Positions 35,424 to 43,414 are shown, counted from the first letter of the stretch. The stretch: 64,000 nt of DNA from Pseudomonas putida (GCF_030159595.1 NZ_BSKJ01000011.1:143996-207995); one strand, 5' to 3'. The notes: generated by a model not told the origin, from the sequence alone. Numbers and translations are program-made.

Positions 35424-35773
35424 GGCTGCACCTCCAGCTGCTTGCGCAGCCGCTTGAGCCGCGACTGCAACAGTTGCAGCTGCTCTTCGCTCTTCTGGTT
35501 CAGCACCTGAGCCTCGGCCAGGCGCGCATCCAGCTCGGCCTGTTCGGCGCGCATACGTGCATCGCGATAGTCTTCGGTCAGCATGTTGGCCTTGGCCCGG
35601 GCCAGCTTGTCTTCAGCCAGCTTCAGCGTTTCGACCTGCTCGGTAGCACCTACGGCCTTGGCCTGTTCCAGTGCCTGCTCGGAAATGCGCATCTGCTCGT
35701 CAGGGGCCGGATCATTGGCGCAGCCAGCCAGGCCAAGCATGGCCAAGGCAAGGATTAGTGGTTGGATTCTCAC
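35420..35773 (-). CDS. DUF4398 lipoprotein
   Basis: This 117-residue protein has a lipobox (MLGLAGCAND, Cys near 18) and is almost wholly helical (ISEQALEQAKAVGATEQVE, then DYRDARMRAEQAELDARLAEA), ending LRKQLEVQP. It matches the short DUF4398 form. Its stop overlaps the start of the OmpA-domain lipoprotein, so the two products may form a coiled-coil complex at the outer membrane. Function unknown. Confidence 0.8.
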   Translation of the reverse strand: MRIQPLILALAMLGLAGCANDPAPDEQMRISEQALEQAKAVGATEQVETLKLAEDKLARAKANMLTEDYRDARMRAEQAELDARLAEAQVLNQKSEEQLQLLQSRLKRLRKQLEVQP

Positions 35774-35782
35774 GCAATCTTC

Positions 35783-36604
35783 CTAGTGTTTGGGGGCGTC
35801 CGCCGGCGCCTGCAGTTGCGCTTTCCAGCGCTCGACATTACGTTGCAGGACGGCCTCGGACGCACCGGAGATCGGCAATTCTGTCAGTTTTTTCGCCAAT
35901 TGCCCACGCAACCAGCTGTCATTGCAGGCCGAGTTGTGCGAAAGGGCCAGATACAGACCTGGCCGGTCCACCGGCAGGCCACGCGCGATCAGGTCATTGT
36001 TCATACCCAGGCTCTGGGCCATGGCCATGCCTGAATAGCGGCCGGCCAGTACATAGTCCACTTGGCCGAGCACCAGCTTCTGGAACGCCTGGGTCAGGTT
36101 CTGCGCCGGCACCAGCTTGAGTTGGGCCTTGGCAAACGCAGTGAAGGCCGGGGTCAGCCGTGCACGCTCGGACACGCTGCCCTGATACCTGGCCAAGTCT
36201 GCCGGGCCATCGAAGGTCAGCTGGGCATCATGGCGCGTCCACACCAGGTATTCGTTGAGCTGCAACGGCGGATGGATGTAGTCCAGCGCGGTCAATTGCT
36301 CCACCTGCATGGGGGTGTCGAGCAGCAGATCCATGCGCCCACTGCGCACCTCTTCCAGCGCCTGGTCACGGCGGCCAGCGTTCAGCACCTCCACTTTCAC
36401 CCCCAGCTCGCCAGCCACCTGGCGCAGCAGGTCGACATTCGCGCCGATCAGGTGTTTCGGGTCTTTCGGGTCCTGCCACGAATAGGGCGGCGCATCAGGG
36501 CTGCCGGTTGCCACTAGGCGTTCGCACTTGCCTGCCGCCATGGCCAGCGGCGAAACCAACGCCGCCACGCATGCCAGTACCCTGCTTGCTTTACGCAGCA
36601 CCAT
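35783..36604 (-). CDS. Periplasmic solute-binding protein, family 3
   Basis: This 273-residue protein has a signal peptide (VLACVAALVSPLAMA) and the family-3 binding fold: DAPPYSWQDPKDPKHLIGANVDLLRQVAGELGVKVEVL (read in parts), the GRMDLLLDTPMQ and QLTALDYIHPPLQL segments, and a QVDYVLAGRYSGMAMAQSLG lobe. Amino-acid ABC uptake systems use this fold, but no permease or ATPase is nearby, so it may be an orphan or a sensory binding protein. It lies nine bases upstream of the DUF4398 pair on the same strand. The ligand is unknown. Confidence 0.8.
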   Translation of the reverse strand: MVLRKASRVLACVAALVSPLAMAAGKCERLVATGSPDAPPYSWQDPKDPKHLIGANVDLLRQVAGELGVKVEVLNAGRRDQALEEVRSGRMDLLLDTPMQVEQLTALDYIHPPLQLNEYLVWTRHDAQLTFDGPADLARYQGSVSERARLTPAFTAFAKAQLKLVPAQNLTQAFQKLVLGQVDYVLAGRYSGMAMAQSLGMNNDLIARGLPVDRPGLYLALSHNSACNDSWLRGQLAKKLTELPISGASEAVLQRNVERWKAQLQAPADAPKH

Positions 36605-36630
36605 TGCTCACTCCTTGTATTGCTTGGCCA

Positions 36631-36724
36631 GGCCCTATCGCCGGCAAGCCAGCTCCCACAGGTACCGCACAATCCCTGAGAAAAGTGCAGTGCCTGTGGG
36701 AGCTGGCTTGCCGGCGATAGGGCC
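36631..36724. repeat. Pair of inverted REP elements (BIME-like)
   Basis: Two 32-base arms (36631-36662 and 36693-36724) are perfect reverse complements, sharing the core TATCGCCGGCAAGCCAGCTC followed by CCACAGG, around a 30-base loop. The content and placement between genes fit the REP elements of P. putida. It would form a very stable stem in mRNA downstream of etfA. Confidence 0.9.
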
Positions 36725-36736
36725 GGAACAGACCAC

Positions 36737-36770
36737 AAAAAAACCCGGCCCCCTGTACGAGGGCCGGGTT
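36737..36770 (-). terminator. Terminator of etfBA
   Basis: AACCCGGCCC and GGGCCGGGTT flank a nine-base loop, followed on the minus strand by seven U residues, 23 bases after the etfA stop. Confidence 0.9.
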
Positions 36771-36792
36771 CTTTATAAGTGAAGCAGGCGGA

Positions 36793-37722
36793 TCAGACCA
36801 GCTTTTCCAGCTCCGGAACCGCTTCGAACAGGTCGGCGACCAGCCCGTAGTCGGCGACCTGGAAGATCGGTGCTTCTTCGTCCTTGTTGATCGCAACGAT
36901 CACTTTGGAGTCTTTCATGCCGGCCAAGTGCTGGATCGCGCCGGAGATACCGACGGCGATGTACAGCTGTGGCGCAACGATCTTGCCGGTCTGGCCGACC
37001 TGCATGTCGTTCGGTACGAAGCCTGCGTCGACTGCGGCGCGCGAGGCACCGACGGCAGCGCCGAGCTTGTCGGCCAGGCTGTACAGGTGCTTGAAGTTGT
37101 CACCGTTGCCCATGCCACGGCCGCCGGAAACGACGATCTTGGCAGCGGTCAGCTCTGGGCGGTCAGACTTGGCCAGCTCTTCGCCAACGAAGGCCGAAAT
37201 GCCAGCGTTGTGCGCGGCACCCACGGTTTCAACGGCAGCCGAGCCACCTTCGGCGGCGACTGGGTCGAAGCCGGTGGTACGCACGGTGATGACCTTGACC
37301 GAAGCGCTCGATTGCACGGTGGCAATGGCGTTACCGGCATAGATCGGGCGCTTGAAGGTGTCGGCGGACTCGACTGAGATGATCTCGGAGATCTGGTCCA
37401 CGTCCAGCAGCGCAGCAACGCGCGGCAAGATGTTCTTGCCGTTGGTGGTGGCCGGGGCCAGCACATGGCTGTAACCCTTGGCCAGCTCGACAATCAGCGG
37501 CGCGACGTTCTCTGGCAGCACATGGGCGTAGGCAGCGTTATCGGCAACCAGCACCTTGGTCACGCCAGCGATCTTGGCAGCGGACGCGGCAACGTCGGCG
37601 ACGTTCTGGCCAGCGACCAGCACATGCACCTCACCACCGATCTTGGCGGCAGCGGCAACAGTGTTCAGGGTGGCCGGGGCTACGGCACCGTTTTCGTATT
37701 CAGCGACAACCAGGATAGTCAT
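36793..37722 (-). CDS. etfA: Electron transfer flavoprotein alpha subunit
   Basis: This 309-residue subunit binds FAD and, with EtfB, accepts electrons from acyl-CoA dehydrogenases and other flavoenzymes. The C-terminal FAD signature is KLGAAVGASRAAVDAGFVPNDMQVGQTGKIVAPQLYIAVGISGAIQH (read in parts) and LAGMKDSKVIVAINKDEEAPIF (also in parts). It begins directly next to the etfB stop, so the two are translationally linked. The partner quinone reductase gene is divergent at 39022. Confidence 0.96.
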   Translation of the reverse strand: MTILVVAEYENGAVAPATLNTVAAAAKIGGEVHVLVAGQNVADVAASAAKIAGVTKVLVADNAAYAHVLPENVAPLIVELAKGYSHVLAPATTNGKNILPRVAALLDVDQISEIISVESADTFKRPIYAGNAIATVQSSASVKVITVRTTGFDPVAAEGGSAAVETVGAAHNAGISAFVGEELAKSDRPELTAAKIVVSGGRGMGNGDNFKHLYSLADKLGAAVGASRAAVDAGFVPNDMQVGQTGKIVAPQLYIAVGISGAIQHLAGMKDSKVIVAINKDEEAPIFQVADYGLVADLFEAVPELEKLV

Positions 37723-38469
37723 TTAGATTACCTTCGCTTCGTTCTTCAGCTTCTCGACCAGTTCGGCCACCGATTTGACCTTGATGCCCGCGCTGCGGGC
37801 AGCCGGGGCTTCAACCTTCAGGGTCTTGTTGGTGGAGGCGAGGGAAACGCCCAGCGCGTCTGGAGTGACGGTCTCCAGCGGCTTCTTCTTGGCCTTCATG
37901 ATGTTCGGCAGCGACGCGTAGCGCGGCTCGTTCAGGCGCAGGTCAGTGGTGACGACGGCTGGCAGGCTCAGCGATACGGTCTGCAGGCCGCCATCGATTT
38001 CGCGGGTGACAACAAGGTTACCTTGCACTTCAATTTTGGAAGCGAAGGTGCCTTGGGCGTAACCGGTCAGCGCAGCCAGCATCTGGCCGGTCTGGTTGTT
38101 GTCGCTGTCGATGGCCTGCTTGCCGAGGATGACCAGCTGTGGCTGCTCCTTGTCGACAACGGCTTTCAACGCCTTGGCCACGGCCAGGGAGTTCAGTTCG
38201 TCAGCGGCTTCTACCAGGATGGCGCGGTCGGCACCCAGGGCCAGGGCAGTACGCAGTTGCTCCTGGGCAGTGGTCGGGCCGACGGAAACGACGACGATCT
38301 CGGTCGCAACGCCCTTTTCCTTAAGGCGAACGGCCTCTTCCACGGCGATTTCGCAGAAGGGGTTCATGGACATCTTGACGTTAGCAAGGTCGACGCCGGA
38401 GTTGTCCGCCTTGACGCGAACCTTGACGTTGTAGTCGACCACTCGTTTGACAGCTACAAGAACCTTCAT
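37723..38469 (-). CDS. etfB: Electron transfer flavoprotein beta subunit
   Basis: This protein has about 248 residues from ATG 38469 (MKVLVAVKRVVDYNVKVRVK); the long upstream frame has no merit. The family signature VRLKEKGVATEIVVVSVGP, the LGADRAILVE and QPQLVILGKQAIDSDNNQTGQMLAA segments (read in parts) and the AMP-binding region are present. It docks with EtfA to form the soluble ETF that passes electrons from fatty acid and amino acid oxidation to ETF:ubiquinone oxidoreductase. It is first in the etfBA unit. Confidence 0.96.
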   Translation of the reverse strand: MKVLVAVKRVVDYNVKVRVKADNSGVDLANVKMSMNPFCEIAVEEAVRLKEKGVATEIVVVSVGPTTAQEQLRTALALGADRAILVEAADELNSLAVAKALKAVVDKEQPQLVILGKQAIDSDNNQTGQMLAALTGYAQGTFASKIEVQGNLVVTREIDGGLQTVSLSLPAVVTTDLRLNEPRYASLPNIMKAKKKPLETVTPDALGVSLASTNKTLKVEAPAARSAGIKVKSVAELVEKLKNEAKVI

Positions 38470-38585
38470 GGATTCCTCGTTACTCTCCGGTGAATAGATA
38501 GTCGCCTGGGGCTGAGCCCTGTGCGATGCGCGTGGGTACAAGGGCACCTCTAAAAACGTATCGGGAGGCAATAACTTCACAGTGA

Positions 38586-38603
38586 CCGAACAGTCTTGTT
38601 CGG
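38586..38603. promoter_or_regulatory. Perfect dyad upstream of etfB
   Basis: CCGAACA and TGTTCGG are separated by GTCT, 117-134 bases before the etfB start. The symmetry suggests a dimeric regulator site in the 552-base etfB/etf-QO gap; its owner is unknown. Confidence 0.5.
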
Positions 38604-38846
38604 ACCATTGCGACAAATACTCACGGGTCATTTTCTGTCGTGGCGTGTAAACTCCACTACAAGCCGGCCAAAGGCCGCAAAACCCTGCTCCACACCTGGT
38701 CTTTAGAGGTGTACCTGCGCCCGGCTGCAAGCCTACGGCGAACGTAAAACCGCTCGTATCTTGACCGTAACACCCCATCCGGTCAATACGGCAAATCGGT
38801 CACCCTCCAGCCGCGCTCCTGTGATTTTACTGGCCTGCGGCAAATT

Positions 38847-38860
38847 CAAACAAACGTTTG
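38847..38860. promoter_or_regulatory. PsrA-type operator
   Basis: CAAAC, four bases, GTTTG: a perfect match to the published PsrA motif (CAAAC N2-4 GTTTG). It ends two bases before the -35 of the etf-QO promoter. PsrA is a TetR-type fatty-acid sensing regulator, and etf genes are known PsrA targets in P. aeruginosa. Confidence 0.75.
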
Positions 38861-38862
38861 TA

Positions 38863-38891
38863 TTGGACCCGCCAAGTGGTGTAGATATAAT
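38863..38891 (+). promoter_or_regulatory. Sigma-70 promoter of etf-QO
   Basis: TTGGAC, 17 bases, TATAAT, about 130 bases before the GTG start of the quinone reductase gene and immediately next to the PsrA-type box. Confidence 0.85.
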
Positions 38892-39021
38892 GCGCGGCCA
38901 AGACAAAACGGTGTAGTCCGTCATTTGCGTAGCTACAGTTTCGCTCCCGTGATGAGCCACTGCGCGCAAGCACCCATAAGACAAAGCAACAGCACGAGCC
39001 TTGATGAGTAGGAGAGAACCA

Positions 39022-40686
39022 GTGGAACGCGAATACATGGAATTCGACGTGGTCATCGTCGGCGCCGGCCCGGCGGGCCTGTCCGCCGCCTGCCGCCTGA
39101 AGCAGAAGGCCGCCGAAGCCGGTAGCGAAATCAGCGTCTGCGTGGTGGAAAAAGGCTCTGAAGTGGGCGCCCACATCCTCTCCGGCGCCGTGTTCGAACC
39201 CCGCGCCCTGAACGAGCTGTTCCCCGACTGGAAAGCACTCGGCGCACCGCTGAACACCGAAGTGAAGCGCGACGACATCTATGTGCTCAAGGATGCCGGC
39301 AGCGCCACCAAGGTGCCCGACCTGTTCGTGCCCAAGACCATGCACAACCATGGCAACTACATCATCTCGCTGGGCAACCTGTGCCGCTGGCTGGCGCAGC
39401 AGGCCGAGAACCTGGGCGTGGAAGTCTACCCAGGCTTCGCTGCCCAGGAAGCGCTGTTCGATGAAAACGGCGTGGTGCGCGGCATCGTCACCGGCGACAT
39501 GGGTGTGGACCGTGAAGGCAACCCGAAAGACGGCATGTATACCCCGGGCATGGAGCTGCGTGGCAAGTACACCCTGTTCGCCGAAGGTTGCCGTGGCCAT
39601 ATCGGCAAGCAACTGATCAAGCGCTTCAACCTGGACAACGAGTCCGACGTCCAGCACTACGGCATCGGCCTGAAGGAAATCTGGGAAATCGACCCGGCCA
39701 AACACGAGCAGGGCCTGGTGGTGCACACCGCCGGCTGGCCGCTGGATGTGATGGCCAAGGACAACACAGGTGGCTCGTTCCTCTATCACCTGGAAAACAA
39801 CCAGGTGGTGGTCGGCCTGATCGTCGACCTGTCCTACGCCAACCCGTACCTGTCGCCGTTCGACGAGTTCCAGCGCCTGAAACACCACCCAGTGATCAGC
39901 CAGTACCTCGAAGGTGGCAAGCGCATCAGCTACGGCGCCCGCGCCCTGGCCAAGGGCGGCATCAACTCGCTGCCGAAGATGGTCTTCAAGGGTGGCGCAC
40001 TGATCGGTTGCGACCTGGGCACCATGAACGTGGCCAAGATCAAAGGCAGCCACACCGCGATGAAGTCCGGCATGCTCGCCGCCGAGGCCGTGGCTGATGC
40101 ACTGATCGCTGGCAGCGAGGGCGGCGACGCACTCAATACCTATGTAGATGCCTTCAAGGCCAGCTGGCTGCATGAGGAACTGTTCGCCAGCCGCAACTTC
40201 GGCCCGGCCATGCACAAGTTTGGCCCGCTGCTGGGCGCGGCGTTCAACTACGTCGACCAGAACTGGTTCGGCGGCAAGCTGCCGTTCACCCTGCACGACA
40301 CCAAGCCGGACTATGCCTGCCTCAAGCTGGCGGCGGACTCGAAAAAGATCGACTACCCGAAACCGGACGGCAAGCTCAGCTTCGACAAGCTCAGCTCGGT
40401 ATTCCTCTCCAGCACCAACCACGAAGAGGAACAGCCCTGCCACCTGAAGCTGACCGACCCGAACGTGCCGATCGCCAGCAACCTGCCGCTGTACGACGAG
40501 CCGGCACAGCGCTACTGCCCGGCGGGCGTGTACGAAGTGGTCACCCAGGAAGACGGCAACAAGCGCTTCCAGATCAATGCGCAGAACTGCGTGCACTGCA
40601 AGACCTGCGACATCAAGGACCCGGCCCAGAACATCACCTGGGTTACCCCTGAAGGCGCGGGTGGGCCGAACTACCCGAACATGTAA
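39022..40686 (+). CDS. Electron transfer flavoprotein:ubiquinone oxidoreductase
   Basis: This protein has 554 residues from GTG 39022 (MEREYMEFDVVIVGAGPAG), chosen because AGGAGAG lies eight bases upstream; ATG 39004 would sit before that site. The N-terminal FAD domain has DVVIVGAGPAGLSAACRL, the quinone region includes GAHILSGAVFEPRALNEL, and the C-terminal 4Fe-4S ferredoxin motif is YCPAGVYEVV with CVHCKTCDIKDPAQNITW. It takes electrons from ETF to the ubiquinone pool on the inner membrane. It is divergent from etfBA and controlled by the promoter at 38863. Confidence 0.95.
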   Translation: MEREYMEFDVVIVGAGPAGLSAACRLKQKAAEAGSEISVCVVEKGSEVGAHILSGAVFEPRALNELFPDWKALGAPLNTEVKRDDIYVLKDAGSATKVPDLFVPKTMHNHGNYIISLGNLCRWLAQQAENLGVEVYPGFAAQEALFDENGVVRGIVTGDMGVDREGNPKDGMYTPGMELRGKYTLFAEGCRGHIGKQLIKRFNLDNESDVQHYGIGLKEIWEIDPAKHEQGLVVHTAGWPLDVMAKDNTGGSFLYHLENNQVVVGLIVDLSYANPYLSPFDEFQRLKHHPVISQYLEGGKRISYGARALAKGGINSLPKMVFKGGALIGCDLGTMNVAKIKGSHTAMKSGMLAAEAVADALIAGSEGGDALNTYVDAFKASWLHEELFASRNFGPAMHKFGPLLGAAFNYVDQNWFGGKLPFTLHDTKPDYACLKLAADSKKIDYPKPDGKLSFDKLSSVFLSSTNHEEEQPCHLKLTDPNVPIASNLPLYDEPAQRYCPAGVYEVVTQEDGNKRFQINAQNCVHCKTCDIKDPAQNITWVTPEGAGGPNYPNM

Positions 40687-40697
40687 GGCCCCTGCCC

Positions 40698-40755
40698 TGG
40701 CAGCCAACAAAAAGCCCCCGGCTCTCACGAGACGGGGGCTTTTTGTTGGCTGCCA
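40698..40755. terminator. Very strong bidirectional terminator
   Basis: Two perfect 23-base arms (40698-40720 and 40733-40755) with a GC core and A- and T-runs on both sides (CAAAAAGCCCCC / GGGGGCTTTTTG), placed between convergent etf-QO and mqsA. Confidence 0.93.
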
Positions 40756-40758
40756 ATA

Positions 40759-41160
40759 TCAGGCAGTACGCACTTCCTCGAATAGTTCGGGGTGGCGGTC
40801 CAGCAGTTTAAGCAGCTTCACCAGCGCCACTGGCGGGGTGGTCTTGCCGTTTTCATAACGGGAAAAAGCATTCACTCCGCCACCAAAAATTTCCCCCGCC
40901 TCACGCTGGTCGAGGTCGAACTTCCGGCGCATGGAGGCAATGAAGGAAGGATCCACAACAGCTGCATTGATCTGACGCTCGAATGCCGTCATCAGATTAC
41001 TGACACGCATGGCTTCATCATGACTCAGTACACATTCGCCACATGCAGAACAGTAATCGCCACTTACATCAGGGATTATGGTCGTCTCGCCTTTGTAGCT
41101 AAAGGGCATGCCCTGAATGTCAGGCGCAAGCTCCGCACCGCCGCATATTGGACATCTCAT
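40759..41160 (-). CDS. mqsA: Antitoxin MqsA
   Basis: This 133-residue protein starts at ATG 41160 (MRCPICGGAELAPDIQG). The N-terminal zinc domain has two CxxC pairs (CPICGG and CSACGEC), which bind MqsR, and the C-terminal HTH_XRE domain (MRRKFDLDQREAGEIFGGGVNAFSRYENGKTTP, read in parts) binds the operator. It neutralises MqsR and represses the pair. The toxin gene precedes it, the reverse of most type II systems but normal for mqsRA, with two bases between them. Confidence 0.92.
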   Translation of the reverse strand: MRCPICGGAELAPDIQGMPFSYKGETTIIPDVSGDYCSACGECVLSHDEAMRVSNLMTAFERQINAAVVDPSFIASMRRKFDLDQREAGEIFGGGVNAFSRYENGKTTPPVALVKLLKLLDRHPELFEEVRTA

Positions 41161-41162
41161 AA

Positions 41163-41444
41163 TCACAACTCCTTGAAAGACACGATGAGCACGTCGTCTA
41201 CCACGGACACTTTTAGATAAACGTACCCAATTGCCGTAAGCGGACGATATACGTCCTGCCAAACCCGGTGATCCATTTGGCTGGTCATGCTCTTGTAGAA
41301 ATCCGTGCGCTTCAAGCTGGCGATCACTTCAAGCATGCCCGGATACTTGGCGCCTCTCAATGCAGCGCCTGTAGGACTGATGCGCCTTGCAGCCGTCAAT
41401 GCCTTCACACGCTCCAGCGGACAATGAGGCGTTCTCTTTTCCAT
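41163..41444 (-). CDS. mqsR: Toxin MqsR, mRNA interferase
   Basis: This 93-residue RelE-fold toxin (MEKRTPHCPLERVKALTAAR, later DFYKSMTSQMDHRVWQDVYRP) cleaves mRNA at GCU-type sites in the characterised family. The conserved Lys, Tyr and Gln residues of the catalytic face (YKSMTSQ) and the C-terminal VYLKVSVVDDVLIVSFKEL strand are intact, so it should be active. It is read first in the pair and is preceded by two palindromic operators in its 5' leader. Confidence 0.92.
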   Translation of the reverse strand: MEKRTPHCPLERVKALTAARRISPTGAALRGAKYPGMLEVIASLKRTDFYKSMTSQMDHRVWQDVYRPLTAIGYVYLKVSVVDDVLIVSFKEL

Positions 41445-41450
41445 GAGAAA

Positions 41451-41467
41451 TTAACCTTCCAGGTTAA
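41451..41467. promoter_or_regulatory. MqsA operator 1
   Basis: TTAACCT and AGGTTAA with a TCC spacer, seven bases before mqsR. It matches the known MqsA site AACCT-N3-AGGTT. Confidence 0.85.
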
Positions 41468-41479
41468 ATTTGGCTAATA

Positions 41480-41495
41480 GGTTATTCCAATAACC
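41480..41495. promoter_or_regulatory. MqsA operator 2
   Basis: GGTTATT and AATAACC with a CC spacer, 29 bases (centre to centre) from operator 1. It is a second, divergent-looking palindrome that may bind MqsA cooperatively. Confidence 0.65.
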
Positions 41496-41538
41496 CCCGC
41501 CTGGAAGGATGCCTCAATGCCCCGAGACCGTTACCGGC

Positions 41539-42864
41539 TCATTTGTCACCGCACATGATCGGCATCGGCTCCGCCGCGAACGCCAATGGCTCCCGACGCC
41601 CAAAATACAAGGCCGTCAGCAGCCCCACCGTGCCCATGATCAGACAAAACCCGACACACACCCACGGGCTCCACGGCATCAGCGCAATCAGCGCCAGCGG
41701 CGTGGTACTGGCCCACAGCGCGTAGGCCACGTTGTAGGTGAAGGAAATCCCCGACACACGGATCTCGGCCGGGAACAGCCCGACCATCACCGAAGGCACC
41801 ACCCCCACTACACCGCAGGACAGCCCCGCCAGCGCATAAGCCAGCCAGGTCATGCCCCACTGCCCAATCAGGCTGGCGTACAACGCGCCGATACCCAGCG
41901 GCAGCAGCAGGCTGTAGAGCATCAGCGCACGCCAGGCGCCCACGCGGTCAACCAGCAACCCGGCCAGTACGCAGCCGATATTGAGGAAGACAATGCCCAC
42001 GCTGCTCAGGGCAAAGGTATGCCCGGCACTCATGCCAAAGCGCTGCTGCATCACTGTCGGGGTGATCACCACCAGCACCACCACGGCCGAGGTCAGCACA
42101 CAGGTCAGCAAGGCTGCCGGGATCAACGCCCGGCGATGCTCGCCCAGCACCCGCCGCAGCGGGAATTTCACCGGCTGTTCCTGGCGCGCACGCAGGGCAA
42201 GGAACACCGGTGTCTCACTGAGCCAGCGGCGCAGCCAAACGCCAATCACACCAAACACTCCACCCAGCAAGAACGGGTAACGCCAGGCGTAGTCGAGGAT
42301 TTCCTGTGGCGTAAACACCTGCGCCAGCAACGTCGCGGTCAGCGCGCCCAACAGGTAGCCAAAGGTCAGGCCAGCCTGCAGGAAGCCAAGGGCATAACCA
42401 CGCCGCCCGGCAGGCGCATGCTCGGCGACGAAAGTCCAGGCACTCGGCACCTCGCCACCCACCGCAGCCCCCTGGAGGATACGCAGCGCCAGCAGGATCA
42501 GCGGTGCGGCATAGCCGATCTCGGCATAGGTCGGCATCACCCCGATCAGCAGGCATGGCAGGGCCATCATCAGGATGCTCAGGCTGAACACCCGCTTGCG
42601 CCCCAGGTGATCGGCAAAGTGCGCCATCAGGATGCCGCCCAGCGGCCTCGCCAGGTATCCCGTGACGAAGATGCCGAAACTTTGCAGCAGCCGTAGCCAC
42701 TCGGGCATCTCGGGCGGGAAGAACAGCTGGCTGAGGGTCAGCGCGAAGAACACGAAAATGATGAAGTCGTAGATTTCCAGCGCGCCGCCCAGTGCCGCCA
42801 GGCCCAGGGTCCTGTGGTCGCCGCGGCTGAACCGGGGCGGGCGAGCGGTATCGATAGCAGTCAT
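41539..42864 (-). CDS. MFS transporter, metabolite:H+ symporter (MHS) family
   Basis: This protein has 441 residues from ATG 42864 (MTAIDTARPPRFSRGDHRTLG); the upstream extension is out of context. It has twelve membrane segments with MHS hallmarks: ALGGALEIYDFIIFVFFAL, ARPLGGILMAHFADHLGRKRVF, RILQGAAVGGEVPSAWTFVAEH and a later PAEIRVSGISFTYNVAYALWAS. Such symporters take up organic acids such as citrate, 2-oxoglutarate or proline-type compounds with protons. The exact substrate is not indicated. It stands alone between mqsR and the receiver-like protein. Confidence 0.88.
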   Translation of the reverse strand: MTAIDTARPPRFSRGDHRTLGLAALGGALEIYDFIIFVFFALTLSQLFFPPEMPEWLRLLQSFGIFVTGYLARPLGGILMAHFADHLGRKRVFSLSILMMALPCLLIGVMPTYAEIGYAAPLILLALRILQGAAVGGEVPSAWTFVAEHAPAGRRGYALGFLQAGLTFGYLLGALTATLLAQVFTPQEILDYAWRYPFLLGGVFGVIGVWLRRWLSETPVFLALRARQEQPVKFPLRRVLGEHRRALIPAALLTCVLTSAVVVLVVITPTVMQQRFGMSAGHTFALSSVGIVFLNIGCVLAGLLVDRVGAWRALMLYSLLLPLGIGALYASLIGQWGMTWLAYALAGLSCGVVGVVPSVMVGLFPAEIRVSGISFTYNVAYALWASTTPLALIALMPWSPWVCVGFCLIMGTVGLLTALYFGRREPLAFAAEPMPIMCGDK

Positions 42865-42934
42865 GGCAGGGTCCGCAAATCGGCAAAGGGCAAGAGGATA
42901 ACAAATAGCTGCCCTATTGCCCCGCGAAGCCCTG

Positions 42935-43414
42935 TTAGCGGGTGAAGACCGTCTGTGCGAAATTCCTGTGCCGCCTGGCCTGGGGCACGCCACTGGAGAT
43001 CTCCGTCGACAACGGCAATCTGCCAATGACCAATGGCGTATCGATAATGCCCATGAACGATTCCAAGGCCTCATTATCGGGCACCTGCGACAGGCTGATA
43101 CTCACCGCCTGGCGCTCGGCACGCGGCACCGCTGGCACTTTCAACTGCTGAGAGTGATAGAGCAGCGCATGCTGGATCTGCGCACTGACCCGGCAAAAAC
43201 GCGCCAGGTCGACGCCCGCGTGGCTGGCCAACTCGATATTGCCGACCAGCAAATTGAACGGCTGCAACGCACAATGCACCAGGCGCTGCAGCTCTTCGAA
43301 GCTTTCCACCGGAGCGATCCGGTAATAGCCCAAGCCATTGAGCAGCTTCTCCAACTGCAGGCGCTGGCAGGGATGCTCGTCGGCGATCAGGATGCGCAGG
43401 GTCTTGTTGGCCAT
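42935..43414 (-). CDS. Degenerate receiver-domain protein
   Basis: This protein has 159 residues from ATG 43414 (MANKTLRILIADEHPCQRLQ). The N-terminal acidic pair (ADE) of a response-regulator receiver is present, but the usual phospho-acceptor strand reads NLLVGNIELASHAGV, with no Asp at the expected place, and the Lys of the switch loop is not evident. The C-terminal tail (FMGIIDTPLVIGRLPLST) has no recognised output domain. It is probably a phosphorylation-independent or docking receiver. Neighbours (MFS transporter, FpvI) give no clear pathway. Confidence 0.65.
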   Translation of the reverse strand: MANKTLRILIADEHPCQRLQLEKLLNGLGYYRIAPVESFEELQRLVHCALQPFNLLVGNIELASHAGVDLARFCRVSAQIQHALLYHSQQLKVPAVPRAERQAVSISLSQVPDNEALESFMGIIDTPLVIGRLPLSTEISSGVPQARRHRNFAQTVFTR

